This document shows positions 11,801-29,809 of a stretch of DNA of 64,000 nucleotides, in pieces. Origin of the DNA: Mesostigma viride (taxonomy: Eukaryota; Streptophyta; Mesostigmatophyceae; Mesostigmatales; Mesostigmataceae). The notes under the pieces are model-generated. The model searched no databases and was not told the DNA's origin. It saw only the letters and a program-made list of their open reading frames with translations. Within the stretch, counting starts at the first letter, position 1; every line of letters starts with the position of its first letter. A program made the position numbers and the translations under genes. Location of the stretch: positions 620,001 through 684,000 of the forward strand of contig RPFO01000165.1 of assembly GCA_009746045.1 (NCBI GenBank). The letters run 5' to 3'.

Positions 11801-12072
11801 CCTGCTCAAGCCTACCAATCCCATGTGTAAGTTCCGCAGCTCCTCAGATACGGAAATGTTACCATCTTTATAATTGTTGATGAGTTTGCATTGCGGTTTT
11901 GTTGTGTATTCTTTTTCTGACTACTTGCGCAACCCAATGGTCCAAACTCTCTGCTGTTTGCGTGCAGGAAAATACCCCGGACAGCGCGGCACAAGCAAAA
12001 CACTGCGAGCTGCTGAATGGCCAGAAGGCAGAAGGCATGGCATCAAACCGAGTCCAGCCAGTTTTGGAATAG
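8824..12072 (+). CDS. second CACTA gene (TNPA-like position), five exons, frameshifted in a proline repeat
   Basis: Proposed exons: 8824-9354, 9800-10067, 10284-10484, 10768-11826, 11968-12072 (TAG). All are bounded by GT-AG with matching phases. Exon 1 is Ala/Glu/Lys-rich and helical. Exon 2 has a heptad-like Gln/Ala coiled coil (Leu-Gln-Ala-Gln-Met repeated) and a Pro run. Exon 4 has a Lys/Arg/Ser-rich stretch, then Asp-Glu-Leu-Val-Trp-Asp-Val-Gly-Arg-Ile and a Trp-Val-Met-Leu segment, a Pro-Ala-Pro-rich minisatellite, and a second coiled coil (Met-Met-Leu-Gln-Leu-Lys-Lys-Met-Gln-Glu-Glu-Leu). The frame before the repeat differs from the frame after it by one net base, so this copy needs slippage or is broken; corrected length is about 720 residues. 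A possible further exon (12268-12318) is weaker. By position and composition it may be the subterminal-repeat-binding partner; no DNA-binding domain was recognised. Confidence 0.6.
9504..9655. repeat. 152-bp foldback element in intron 1 of the second CACTA gene
   Basis: Two arms of about 59 bp, GCCTGGCAAGCC...GGCAAAGGC and its reverse complement, flank a 33-bp GC-rich loop. The outer part carries an A10 run opposite a T11 run. ACAG occurs next to both ends, offset by one base on the left, so a short target duplication is possible but not clean. It looks like a miniature foldback transposon inserted in the intron. Confidence 0.7.
11355..11665 (+). repeat. 36/39-bp coding minisatellite (Pro-Ala-Pro rich)
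   Basis: Tandem units of CCACCCTCCACGGCCGTG plus CCAGCCCCTCCGGCCCCA, 36 bp, with some 39-bp units carrying an extra CTG. One unit near 11503 lacks a C (CCACCTCCACGG) and shifts the frame. The intended frame probably reads Pro-Pro-Ser-Thr-Ala-Val-Pro-Ala-Pro-Pro-Ala-Pro. It lies in exon 4 of the second CACTA gene. Confidence 0.85.
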
Positions 12073-12604
12073 CTGTAAGTTTTCACGATCAGGGTGCACA
12101 GGATTCCATTTTTTTGCACTACAAAGCGATTTTTTTGTCTCGTGTACGAGCGTGATTTTTTACTGTCTCGTCATTTTGGATTTGGTGTACATTTGCACAT
12201 CCTGCAGCCTTTCTGATTCTGGCCCTGCCTTGCTGCTTTGTCCTTCTTAATTGTGCTCCTACGTGCAGGATGACGTAGAACGAAACATGCGGACTCTGAA
12301 CAGTATGGGAGAGGCATGAGAACTCTTCTCGTGAAGAATTGTGTGAAGATGTACACAAACTTCCCTGATTCCAAGAATGAATCAGTTTTTCCCTTTCAGC
12401 AAGACATGACTACGAATGTCAGTTGACAGCATGTTTGCTGTGGATGATGTATGCAAGCTGTAACATGATATTTATCAATGTAATAAATGCACTGATTGTG
12501 AGTCGTGCCCCTGTTGTAATCATCTTGCATTGTCGTATTTCTGTCGGTCCCTGATAACACCATTTTTTTGTCCCAGAATGGCTGGAGAATTCGCCTGTGC
12601 ATGT

Positions 12605-12995
12605 TCTTGATTTTCTTGAGATTCTACACGTTTTTTTGTCCTGAGATTGTCCTGAGAATTTCTTGAGATTCGACTCGTTTTTTTTGTCCTGAGATTTTGT
12701 CCTGAGATTGTCCTGAGATTTTGTCCTGAGATTTTCACTACAAAGTCAAAATCTCAAGACCTGAGTTTTTCACCAGAATCTCAGGACCCGAGGTGTGCAC
12801 TTACCAGATTTTGTGAAGACGAAATATCAGGATTATCTCAGGACAATCTCAGGAAAACTCAGGATTAATCTCAGGACAATCTCAAGATATTCTCAGGACA
12901 TCTCAGGATTTCTCAGGATTTCTCAAGATTTGTCAAAAAAAAACTCAGGAGAATCTCAAGAGATCTCAGGACGAATTTTTTCCGACTTCCTAGTG
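12605..12995 (-). repeat. right subterminal array and terminal inverted repeat of the CACTA element
   Basis: Many copies of TCCTGAGATT / AATCTCAGGA in both orientations, ending in CCGACTTCCTAGTG, which mirrors the left end. Upstream, AATAAA at about 12482 could end the plus-strand CACTA transcript. Confidence 0.85.
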
Positions 12996-15960
12996 CCGCC
13001 GAAACACCCCGCACGGCATCATGCGTGGCCCCGCCATGCCGCAGGCTATGGAAAGTGAACATGCCTGCGATACCCATGTGTGCCAGCACGGCGTCCCACT
13101 CACGGAGCGCTGCTGTATAGCCGAGCCCGCCAAAGACAAGTGCAGCTGCCGCCCGCCCCGCAACCAAGCGCCCAAGCAACCCCAAAGAAATATCCTCGCG
13201 CACAATGACATGCTGAGTAGACCCTTGCGCGGTCTTGGGGTCGCGGAGCAGAAGGGCCCCGTGACCAAGGTCAGAGGGGCCGAGCCGTGGGTCCCCAGGT
13301 AGCGCCACATCACCGACACGCAGCCCCAGAGCCTCACTAATGCGCAAATACTGCTGGAAGGCGATGATAAGCAAGGCCCCCAACCGTGCATGGCCCCGGG
13401 ACAGAAGCAAAACGGCAGTAAAATAACAAAGGCTCCACGGCATGGGGGGCGGGCTGACGGGCGGTACCAAGCGACCCCACCCAGCAAGCATCCGATCGGC
13501 CCGCTTCCATTGGCCAACAATGTCAGGATAATACAACTGGAGACCCGACTTGGCGTGTTGACACAGGGTGCGGCCCCGGCCATCACAACTGTTGTACACC
13601 GCGGAGATCCACTCGCAGAAAAGGGTCTCCGCGTCTGCCAGGTCAACATAGCCAGACGGGGCCCAGGCAATGTAGGTCAGCACCGCGTGCTTGTAGCGGG
13701 GAAGGGTAGACACCGGGTTAACCGCCGCCTCCAGCAGCCGCATTTCCCCCGCCGTACGTGGGCGGCCGCCAGATGGGCCCGGGTTGGGGTGGACATCCCC
13801 GCAACGAGTAAGGTCGGGAACCCATCCTTGTCGCCGACTAGCGCTATCGGCCGGGTTGTAGTGCGTAGAGACCCACACCCAATGCGACTGCGTGTCAGCT
13901 GCCAAGGACAGGGCACAGTAACGGCGGACCAACTGGTTAAGCCGGTAAGAGGAGGACCGCCCGCGGACAAACGCCCCTAGCACAGCACTTGAGTCAACCA
14001 GGCGAACGCAACGGGTCCCACGCACGGCACGGGAACGGCACGACCATTCCAGTCCCTGGGTGGCCGCGATCGCCTCCTTCACGTTGATATGCTTGGCCTT
14101 GCCCCGCCAGCGGTAGGACACCGCCGTCCGCCAACGCCCCACGGCCAGCAAGCGGTAGTCTGCCTCCTCCAGCCGCTCCACGCGCCAATCAGCATCCGTG
14201 GGGAGGGCCGTTGTCTTCCACCCACGAGCCTCCCGACAGGCTGCAAGGCGCCCACACGTAGCGGAAGGCAGGTCCTGGTACACCACACCCGCCCCCGAGC
14301 TACTCGCATCCGTCGCAACCACCTGCTGGGAGAGGGGGCGAGCCCGCATGGCCCGCATGAAAGGTGCCAGACACACCGCGGCCTCCAACTCGGCCCGAAC
14401 TTGCCGGGGCAACACCCACCGGCGCCGCAGGGAGGACTGCTCCATGAGGGCAATCAGCCGGTAAGTCTCTGACCACACCGATAGCAGAGGGCGGCAAAGG
14501 AGCTGCATCCACACCCACTTGCCAACAACAGAGCTCAGCTCGCGGTAAAAGACAAACCCGCGCGCCAGAATCCGCTCCGTGTCTGCGATGACCTTGGATA
14601 CACGCTCCGGCACAGGGGTGACGGTCCCGTCCCGCTGGTGTATCACCCCAACCGCGTGCACACTCTTTTGATCCGCGGTCGCCCGAACCACTTTGCTGAC
14701 CTTCTGCCGCAAGCCGGCCGCCTCATAGGCGGCTGCAACACGGTCCAACTGCTCGTTGACCCCGGCCACCGTCGTACAGTGGGTGAAGTGGAGGTCATCT
14801 AGAGTAACCGCGTGCATCCCCTCCGCATCCTGGAACGGCTCAGCCCAGGCCGGGGTCGCAGCAGGGGCATCAGGGTTGACCTCAAGCCTGAGCTCTGCGG
14901 TGTACCCCAGTGGCCCGGGCTCAGCAACAAGCCGTAGGGCAGACATGTCAATGCTCAGCCCCCTGCGGGGGTCAAGCGCACCAGACCGATATAGTACTGA
15001 CAGGTGAACGCACTGCGCAACCGCGACCGCCAGCTTATTGCCCATCGGCCAGCACAGCATCCACGGCCAGACCTTGCGCCGCGGCCCAGCTAGCCCCACG
15101 AGATCCGACCACACGGGCAACCACACACAGTATTGCCGGAGCCAGTCCGGGAGGCGCAACCGATTGTAGTAGGAGTCCAAATCGGATACCCCACCGAAGA
15201 TTGGCTCACCAGGCCGGACCACCAGCTCCGCAAGGACACCAAGGGGTGGCAGGAAAGTGGGCGGCGCATCCACGAGGGATAAATTACTAGGTCGGCAGTC
15301 CACGATCAGCCGCAGCTGCCCATCCGGCTTGCCCACCCCGAAAGTACCGTTGATGGCTTTTGGCTCCTCCTCAAAATAGCCGCCAAGGATTCCCCTCTCA
15401 GTGCAAACTTGGCAAACCCTGGCGTACTCGTCCATGCTGCACCCCCTGCTCACCCGAAAAGACCGCTGCACAACCCGATCCACCGGCGCCAACAAACGCA
15501 CCATCTTCTTCTCATCATTCAATATCACCCCCCATGATGGGGGCAACAGTGCCAGAACATCCACCTGGCCCCCCTCCCCCGGGCCGGGCAACGCCAGGCG
15601 GGCGGCCTCAAGTCGCGGCTCGTAGGGGGCCCCATCCATGTACTCCCCCCCGTCCACCGCCGGTCGCACTGCCGCAACGGGGTCACCCCCCCGGCGGTCA
15701 AATGACCGGCACGCCTCATAGATCCCACTAAGGGCCGCCTGCTGAAGTGGCCCTGGCGCACGGGCCACCCCCTCGGGCGGGTCGCGCCCCCCCCCCCCTA
15801 TCCAGTTCAAGCCCTCGACCGCACGACAAACAAGAGCGTTCACACGAACCGCCCTCGCTATCCTGCCGCGCCGGCGGCCAGACCGTACCCCTTTCTGCCC
15901 AATGAAGCGCGAAAGAGGGGCCGGACAGGGTAGTGGGAGGAGGCACCTCTCCCTCACTTC
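12996..15960 (-). CDS. RT-RNase H-tyrosine recombinase polyprotein of the DIRS/PAT-type element (3' end cut off)
   Basis: One open minus-strand frame. RT motifs: Ile-Asn-Gly-Thr-Phe-Gly-Val-Gly-Lys, Val-Asp-Cys-Arg-Pro-Ser-Asn, Ser-Asp-Leu-Asp-Ser-Tyr-Tyr (first catalytic Asp), and Thr-Leu-Asp-Asp-Leu near 14795 in the YxDD place. RNase H: Ala-Thr-Asp-Ala-Ser-Ser-Ser-Gly, a Val-Lys-Glu-Ala segment, Val-Asp-Ser-Ser-Ala, and Asn-Pro-Ala-Asp. A 2A-like motif follows at 13774-13800. The tyrosine recombinase comes next with Arg of Leu-Arg-Ile-Ser-Glu-Ala-Leu and the box His-Ser-Leu-Arg-His-Gly-Gly. The frame is cut after Arg-Gly-Val-Ser-Ala by the CACTA end and continues at 2816-2651. The same frame is open up to 17187, but upstream of about 15950 the gag-like protein uses other frames, so that extension is not taken as coding. 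Confidence 0.85.
13774..13800 (-). other. 2A-like motif GDVHPNPGP between RNase H and recombinase
   Basis: Reads Gly-Asp-Val-His-Pro-Asn-Pro-Gly-Pro in the pol frame. The canonical ribosome-skipping 2A core is Asp-x-Glu-x-Asn-Pro-Gly-Pro; here His replaces Glu. Similar GD(V/I)HPNPGP strings are known in several non-LTR retrotransposons. Its place, directly between the RNase H end (Asn-Pro-Ala-Asp-Ser-Ala-Ser-Arg) and the recombinase, is where co-translational separation would make sense. Activity is inference. Confidence 0.6.
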
Positions 15961-17076
15961 TTTTCCTGGGAGGCGGTCGGGCCCTTGCCCTTGCCCGAGT
16001 CCTGCATCTGGCGTTGCAGCTTGGCCATGCGCAGGCCCCGCTGAACCGCAGGGTCCGCCAGAGTGGGGCCGCTCTCCTGGAACGGCAGCAACGTCCCCGC
16101 CAGGCCGCCCCAGCCCCCACCCTCCTGCTCGACCACTTGGCACGCCAGTATGATCTTGGCCAGGAACTCGGGAAAAGCCAGCCGTAGGATCAGCCGGTTC
16201 CCCGGCCAGCCCAGCTCCTTCGCCATGCTGTCGAGGAAACCCGCCATCTGCAACATGAGCTTGCGGCGCTCCCCACTCGGGTCCTTGGCAGGGGTGAGAG
16301 CCAGGTATCCTTTGACGGCCCCGTTGGAGACGTCGCCCGCATACTCCAGCATCCTCTCCAAGGAGAAGTCCTGGACATTTTGGAGGGACACCGCTACTGT
16401 CTCCCCCGTCAGAGTCACGGGCGTGGTACGTAAAGCTACCGTTGCCACCCCGCTCCCTCCCCCGCCCAAGCCATTCCCACCGGTGCCATGAGCCTGCCCT
16501 CCGACGGTGTAAGACCCGCGCTTGGCCTCCAGGAGCACCTCTCGCATGGTGACGATGAGCTCGCGCATGTCGCCTCCATCTAGCCGGGTACCATCCACCG
16601 GTCCTTCCTTTCCACCTGCCGGTCCCACTGGCCCCACACCAAGTGAGGCCCACCACCCTCCCCACCTCCGCGTCCAGGGCGTCCACGTCCCCCTCCGCCG
16701 CCCCGGAAGTTTGGGCGGCGGCCGCCCCCTCTTCCCGCCCGCCCTGCCTCGCCCCGTCGCCAGAACCGCCCGCCTCCGCTGTCCCTGGGGGGGGAACACT
16801 CCCACTTGGATGCACCAGGCCTGCTGCTGCTTCCTCCCTGTCGTAACATTCCCTCAGATTCTCCGCTATACAGTAGCTAGCGCAAGATCCTCGTCGGGCT
16901 CCCTGTCGATCACAAACCCCCGCTCCTTTAATGCCGTTTCGCAGTTGGTCGCCCTGGCTTTGGTAAGTAGGGCGATCTGCTCGACCCACTGCTCTCCAAG
17001 AAGTTCCTTGGCAGCTACGGCTACTTGTTATGGTGTCGATCCAATCGGTGCCTTGCGCTTTAGATCCTGCAGCCAT
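15954..17076 (-). pseudogene. gag-like ORF of the DIRS/PAT-type element, frameshifted
   Basis: Begins at ATG 17076 (Met-Ala-Ala-Gly-Ser-Lys). After about 18 codons the sensible reading moves to another frame (Ala-Ala-Lys-Glu-Leu-Leu-Gly-Glu-Gln-Trp), hits TAG, and resumes in further frames. Next comes a Gly/Arg-rich RGG-like stretch (16580-16800), then a conserved-looking C-terminal part (16540-15954) with Met-Leu-Gln-Met-Ala-Gly-Phe and a basic Lys-Gly-Lys-Gly end. There is no zinc knuckle, as is common in DIRS-order gag proteins. At least two frameshifts suggest decay. It overlaps or abuts the start of pol. Confidence 0.55.
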
Positions 17077-17200
17077 GATTTGTACGGCGCCGACAATGAG
17101 GTCATGGTTTACCAGCCGTCCTGCGTGGCCAACAACAAACTCCCCTGCGTGGCCAGCGCCCCGTGGTGCGTCTATGGAGTCAGGCAAAAAACTCCAACAG

Positions 17201-17287
17201 TTTGTTGGACTACAACAAGACTGTTGTACGGCAACGCATTCCCAGCTCGCTCAGATTCCACAGATAAATTGAGCAAGAGCTCAGCAA
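17201..17287 (-). repeat. split direct repeat A1 (5' end of the DIRS/PAT-type element)
   Basis: Identical to 2151-2237 over 87 bp and then diverges on both sides (17200 G versus 2150 C; 17288 G versus 2238 A), which fixes the element boundary at 17287. Confidence 0.9.
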
Positions 17288-17661
17288 GTGGTCGGTGCCC
17301 ACGCCCCCCATTGATCTGGTTTCGTGTCACGTACATACTAGGTACCTATCGCCTACTAACATCATTCAGATGCATGTTGTTGCGATGGGGCACGTCTTGA
17401 GGCCATAATCAAAGTGACTTGCCAGGCGCCGCAGTTACCATTGGATTCTCTCGGCTACCATTCCTTTCCCTTTCTAATTATAAATTAAAGGAAAGCAAAA
17501 AAATTTCCGCGTGAACGAGGGGCGCACTTTTTAGTTTACTGGAACCAGCGCAAACGGGTTTGGCAGTGGCTGGCTATCTAAGATAAACGCTGACAAATTC
17601 GCTAGCAGCTTTGCGAATTCCTTTCCTATAAGTCACCACATCTTGCCAGAGATCTTCCGCT
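17288..17661 (+). promoter_or_regulatory. upstream region of the LON-domain gene
   Basis: 374 bp between the retroelement end and the proposed start codon. It is AT-richer than the exons, with an A-rich segment near 17485-17505. I see no convincing TATA box and no ORF. It must contain the promoter if the start at 17662 is right. Confidence 0.4.
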
Positions 17662-26186
<8,525 letters not shown>

Positions 26187-26890
26187 AGCCATGAGACATT
26201 GAATGTGCATGGCTCTTTCTTGGGATAAATGCGTCATTTATAGATGGGCTGCTCGTTCTTGCCTACGGCAGGCAATATGGCAAGCTCAATCGAGTACTAC
26301 ATAGCAATTGCATGGAACCAACTCTGTGTGCCACAGCATTTATCCATGCATGCAAGCTGGTCTGGAAATTTCACAGTGCATGTAGTGTGTCTAAGGACAT
26401 TAATTAATTAATAGAGACGTGACTGCGTCACGTGAGCATAAGTCCTCAGGGAGGGGAACATGGGATGGAATGGATGAGGTAAGCTATGTAGGTCCTAGTT
26501 ACAGGGTTGTGGGCACCGCGGCCCGAATCGCTATGAATGCCATACGCGGTCACACGCGGAGCCCCCACAGACTTGGGGGTGGTCTCCTTCATCACTACTT
26601 GCAATCTATCCTTGCGTACCATCTGCCTCCATATTACAGACAAACCAGGAGGCTGCCCGGGTGTGAGCCCGGCACGTCTAAAGTAGTGTAGCACATGTCC
26701 ATGCCGAGTCTATCACGAAAAGTCCACGGGTGGCGGCCCTGCCGCGCGCGGCCTGGGGCACGCCAGGTGAGGACATAACGCCCAGGCTGGGCGGGCTTGG
26801 TGCCAGCTAGTCTATCTGATGTGTCTACCTGATCTGTGCGGGCCAGGTGCCTGGCTAGGCCCAGGCGCCTGTGCCTAAGAATGTGGGAAA
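26187..26890. other. no gene recognised; palindrome CACGTGAC-GCA-GTCACGTG-like
   Basis: Downstream of the LON gene stop. At 26399-26438 a TTAATTAATTAATAG run adjoins GACGTGACTGCGTCACGTGA, a near-perfect palindrome. A reversed copy of the same composite lies at 29014-29058. No ORF or RNA gene could be supported. Confidence 0.4.
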
Positions 26891-26899
26891 CATAGGGCA

Positions 26900-28700
26900 T
26901 ATTGAATTGAATTGAAATGTAACATAACTCCGTTGGGAGAATATGTAGCACATATCCTGAGAAGGGGCATATGGCTTTTAATACATTCTAAGCTACTTCC
27001 TGCAAGAGTGGAATGTAAGCAACACTTGCTCTAGGTGCCTCAAGGGCACCGGCACCACCATGCTGTCTCGGGTTCAACCCAACTAAGGGGATCCCGGCAC
27101 GGGGGAGGAAGATCATAATGGCTATACAAGAGCTAGGGCATGGCTTCTCAACAGAGAGCATCTCTCTGCATAGGCATAGCATGGCTAAATTCTTAATGCA
27201 ACATCCATGGGGGTCCCATTATAGGCATGGCTTGGCTAAATTCTGGAGGCAACATCCATGGGGGCCATTATGGGCGCACATGCGCAAAGGCCACATGCTA
27301 AGCCTGACTAATCTACACTACTGGTATATATTCCCTAGTCTGAGGTGGCAGGAGGGGCCTGCCAGGGCTTGTGGTCAACGTGGATGACCGCCCCCCTCCA
27401 GTATACCGGCTTCCCCCTTGCGCTCTGCCGGAGCTGAAGGTAGGTCGGCCATAGCTCGCGTCGCCGCTGTTGCTGGGCCAGGGTCAAGTCGTCGTCCAGC
27501 GTTAAGCGAGTCTCCGAGAGCTTCTTGCGGCATTTAAGGAACGCCAGCTTGTCCGCCATGTACTTGGAGCACAGGTGCCGGGCCAGCCTTCCCCCGCGCG
27601 CGGGGGAGGCGGACAGCCGACATGCGCAGCTCACCAGTGAGTAGCATGGGGGCAAAAATGGCGCGCTTAAATGCCTCAAGAAGGCTCGTGGAGGTCTCAC
27701 CTGCCGGCTGGTCGAAGTGCTTGACGATGACATTGTGGCTGCGCCTGGCGATGTCGGCTTCCTCGCGAAGGTCGAGGGCTTGTTGCTTGAGTTGTGCCGT
27801 GATGGTGGAGGTGGTGGAGGTGGTGTGATGCTTAAGCAAGTCCGCCCAGGTGGAGGGAGCATCGCCGGCCGGGCCAGCAGGTGCCGGCTGGGCGGCGATG
27901 TCCTTCACCGCCTGGGCGGTGAGGCCGGCGGTGTCATGCAAGCACTCAAGGGCGGTGGCGGTGGCTTGAAGGCGTTGGTCGAGGTCGAGGAGCTGGGCTT
28001 TGATGTCGGCAGTGGAGGCGGAAATGGCAGTGGAGGTGGAGGCGGCGGTGGTGGAAATGTGAGGAAGTTCAGTAGCCAGCGTGCCACCGATTGCTGCTAC
28101 GTCGGCAGCAAGGGGGGTCACGTGCTGCTGAAAGGCTTCCGTAAGGATGGAACGGAGTGTGGGGGCGGAGATGGATGGAGCCCAGATCTCGCCATCAGAG
28201 CGCATGAGAAGGGAGTTGAGAATGGTGTGCTGGAGTTGAGGGCGAGTCAGCACCCGAGCAGAGCGTCGGTGTTAAACCACCATTTGCCGTCCGGGGTGAT
28301 GAGGCGGTTGATGTCGTGGAGATGGAGGCGCAGGTCGTACAGCGAGGCGTAGTCCCCGTAGAAGAGACAATGCAGGGCAGTTGCCGGGGACGTGTTGGTC
28401 CAGTCGTGGTCGTCGACCTTGAAAGGTTGGGGCCGAAAGCGCGGTTCTGTGGGGCGTGAAAACCCTCCTGTTTTGTCGGCGGGGCGGCTGCGTTTAGGGT
28501 CAGGGGATGCCGATGGCGAGGCATTAAGCCCGGGAGGGTTCGGGGCGAGCATCAGTGCGCGACTAGTGTCACCGCTGCCTGCCGGACCTGAGGGCGAAGC
28601 TGCAGCCTGCGCTGCAGACGTATTTTCATGGCCGAGCGCATCCGCTAAACTGCGTTGCGTCGAGGCGCGTTTGTTCGCCATATATTGCGTAATAGCGTCG
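26900..28700 (-). mobile_element. LINE-type element copy A with ORF1 but no ORF2
   Basis: In minus sense: ORF1 (28681-27338), about 380 bp of 3' UTR (27337-26956), then a short tandem tail ATTTCAATTCAATTCAAT (about 26918-26901). The same ORF1-end, 3' UTR and tail order recurs in copy B (29040-29720). No reverse transcriptase ORF lies between ORF1 and the tail in either copy, so this may be a non-autonomous ORF1-only LINE that uses another element's RT. Confidence 0.55.
27338..28681 (-). pseudogene. LINE ORF1-like protein (L1 ORF1/Transposase_22-like), two frameshifts
   Basis: Starts at ATG 28681 (Met-Ala-Asn-Lys-Arg-Ala). It has a low-complexity N-terminus, a Trp-Trp-Phe-Asn-Thr-Asp segment, then a frameshift near 28253. 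Next come a long helical/coiled region (Ile-Lys-Ala-Gln-Leu-Leu-Asp-Leu-Asp-Gln-Arg-Leu) and a Val-Ile-Val-Lys-His-Phe strand. A second frameshift near 27575 leads to the C-terminal block Asp-Lys-Leu-Ala-Phe-Leu-Lys-Cys-Arg-Lys-Lys-Leu, Thr-Leu-Asp-Asp-Asp-Leu-Thr, and Arg-Arg-Arg-Glu-Leu-Trp-Pro. Coiled coil, RRM-like strand and this C-terminal pattern are typical of L1-type ORF1 RNA-binding proteins. No zinc knuckle is seen. Confidence 0.6.
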
Positions 28701-28769
28701 GAAAATTATATCAGCATGTGCGTCTTAGAAAGACGAAGCGATTGTGATATTCACGACTAAATTCGGTGC

Positions 28770-29024
28770 TCAAACGTGAAAGTTATGAGCTCCGCCGTCA
28801 GCCATGGCTACCTCGTGGCTCGTGGCTCGTTGAAGATAGGGCATATCAGCGTACAAATCTTCATTACTAATGTGCAAACCAAAGGGGATGTTAAGGGCCT
28901 TGCGCAGCATCGTGGTGACGTTGCCGTCGAGTCGTTGCTCCAGCTCCTGCGTCAGTGTCCAGGTCTCGGCCGGCCGTAGGTCAGGATCGTCAGAATGACG
29001 ACCTTGAAGCTCATGTATGCTCAC
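28770..29024 (-). pseudogene. LINE reverse transcriptase C-terminal fragment
   Basis: Reads Glu-Thr-Trp-Thr-Leu-Thr-Gln-Glu-Leu-Glu-Gln-Arg-Leu-Asp-Gly, then Met-Leu-Arg-Lys-Ala-Leu-Asn-Ile, then His-Ile-Ser-Asn-Glu-Asp-Leu-Tyr. This is the conserved stretch downstream of the palm in many LINE (RTE/CR1-like) RTs. Only about 60 residues survive and no catalytic motif is included. Confidence 0.6.
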
Positions 29025-29039
29025 GTGACGCAGTCACGT

Positions 29040-29720
29040 GTCTATTAATTGATTAATTAATTAACTAATTAATATCCCAGAGAAGGGGCATATAGCTTTT
29101 AATACATTTTACTTCCTTTTCTACTTCCTGCAAGGGTGGGAATGTAAACGACACTTGCTCGGGCCGGTGCACCAGGGCACCTGCATCCCCATGATCTATC
29201 AAGCTATGCCCAGCTAAGGGGGAGCCTGTCATGGGGGGGGAAGATCAGCATGGCTATACAAGAGCTAGAGCGTGGCATCTCAGCAGGAAGCAGCTCTCTG
29301 CATGGGCACAGCATAACTAGATAAAGCTAGGCATCAGCTGGAGTGTGGCACATCATAGGCACACATGTACATGGCTAAATAATGCTCGTGAATCAGCTGG
29401 TATAGAGCAGTGTAGGAGGCGTACATGTACATGGCCGGCCACGGTCTATCTATTCTACACTACTACTGCTGTATTCCCCTAAGCTGGGGCGTCTGGAGTC
29501 GCTGGGGCCGCGGGGGTCGCATGCCAGGGCTTGTGGCCGACGTAGATGGTCGCCCCCTTCCAGCACACTGGCTGCCCCGCCTTGGTCTGCCGGAGCTGGA
29601 GGTAGGTCGGCCATAGCTCCCGTCGCCGTTGTTGCTGCGCCAGGGTCAAGTCGTCGTCAAGGGTGAAGTGAGTCTTCTCGAGCCACTTGCGGCGTCTGAG
29701 AAAAGAAATCTTGACCGCCG
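29040..29720 (-). mobile_element. LINE-type element copy B, 5'-truncated
   Basis: Carries the ORF1 C-terminal block (29700-29479: Thr-Leu-Asp-Asp-Asp-Leu-Thr-Leu-Ala-Gln-Gln-Gln-Arg-Arg-Arg-Glu-Leu-Trp), the same 3' UTR as copy A (29478-29075), and an AATT/ATTA-type tail (29040-29073). 5' truncation with a shared 3' end is the hallmark of target-primed reverse transcription. Confidence 0.6.
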
Positions 29721-29809
29721 GGTTCTCACCATAGTCCGCTGACCCATTTTTGGCACTTTCATACCCCTGAAAATGAAAAAAATCATAACTCACAGGCCAC
29801 AACTCCAAA

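Larger units (their letters stand above)
2817..12995. mobile_element. CACTA (EnSpm) DNA transposon, 10,179 bp
   Basis: The left end is CACTAGGAAGTCGG (2817-2830) and the right end is its exact reverse complement, CCGACTTCCTAGTG (12982-12995). CACTA...TAGTG termini define this superfamily. Both ends carry hundreds of bases of subterminal inverted motif copies. Inside are a tnp2-type transposase on the minus strand and a divergent second gene on the plus strand, the usual TNPD plus TNPA-like arrangement. It is inserted in the recombinase gene of a DIRS/PAT-type element. The flanks are CC on both sides, so a 2-bp duplication fits; a 3-bp one would need a mismatch (CCC versus CCG). Confidence 0.95.
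1765..17287 (-). mobile_element. tyrosine-recombinase (DIRS/PAT-type) retroelement, split by a CACTA element
   Basis: In minus-strand order the parts are: A1 repeat (17287-17201), gag-like region, RT-RNase H-tyrosine recombinase ORF, B1 (2424-2238), A2 (2237-2151), a 199-bp spacer, and B2 (1951-1765). A1 equals A2 and B1 equals B2, with B1 and A2 abutting. That is the split-direct-repeat layout known from PAT/Ngaro-type DIRS-order retrotransposons, which integrate with a tyrosine recombinase and make no target duplication. The 10,179-bp CACTA transposon at 2817-12995 sits inside its recombinase gene; without it the element is about 5.3 kb. The gag region is frameshifted, so this copy is probably dead. 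Confidence 0.85.

Noticed and set aside
15960-17187. Upstream part of the 1,424-codon minus-strand open frame as a single giant protein
   Set aside because: The frame is merely open in GC-rich DNA. The gag-like segments that look conserved lie in other frames over the same bases, and pol homology begins only near 15950.
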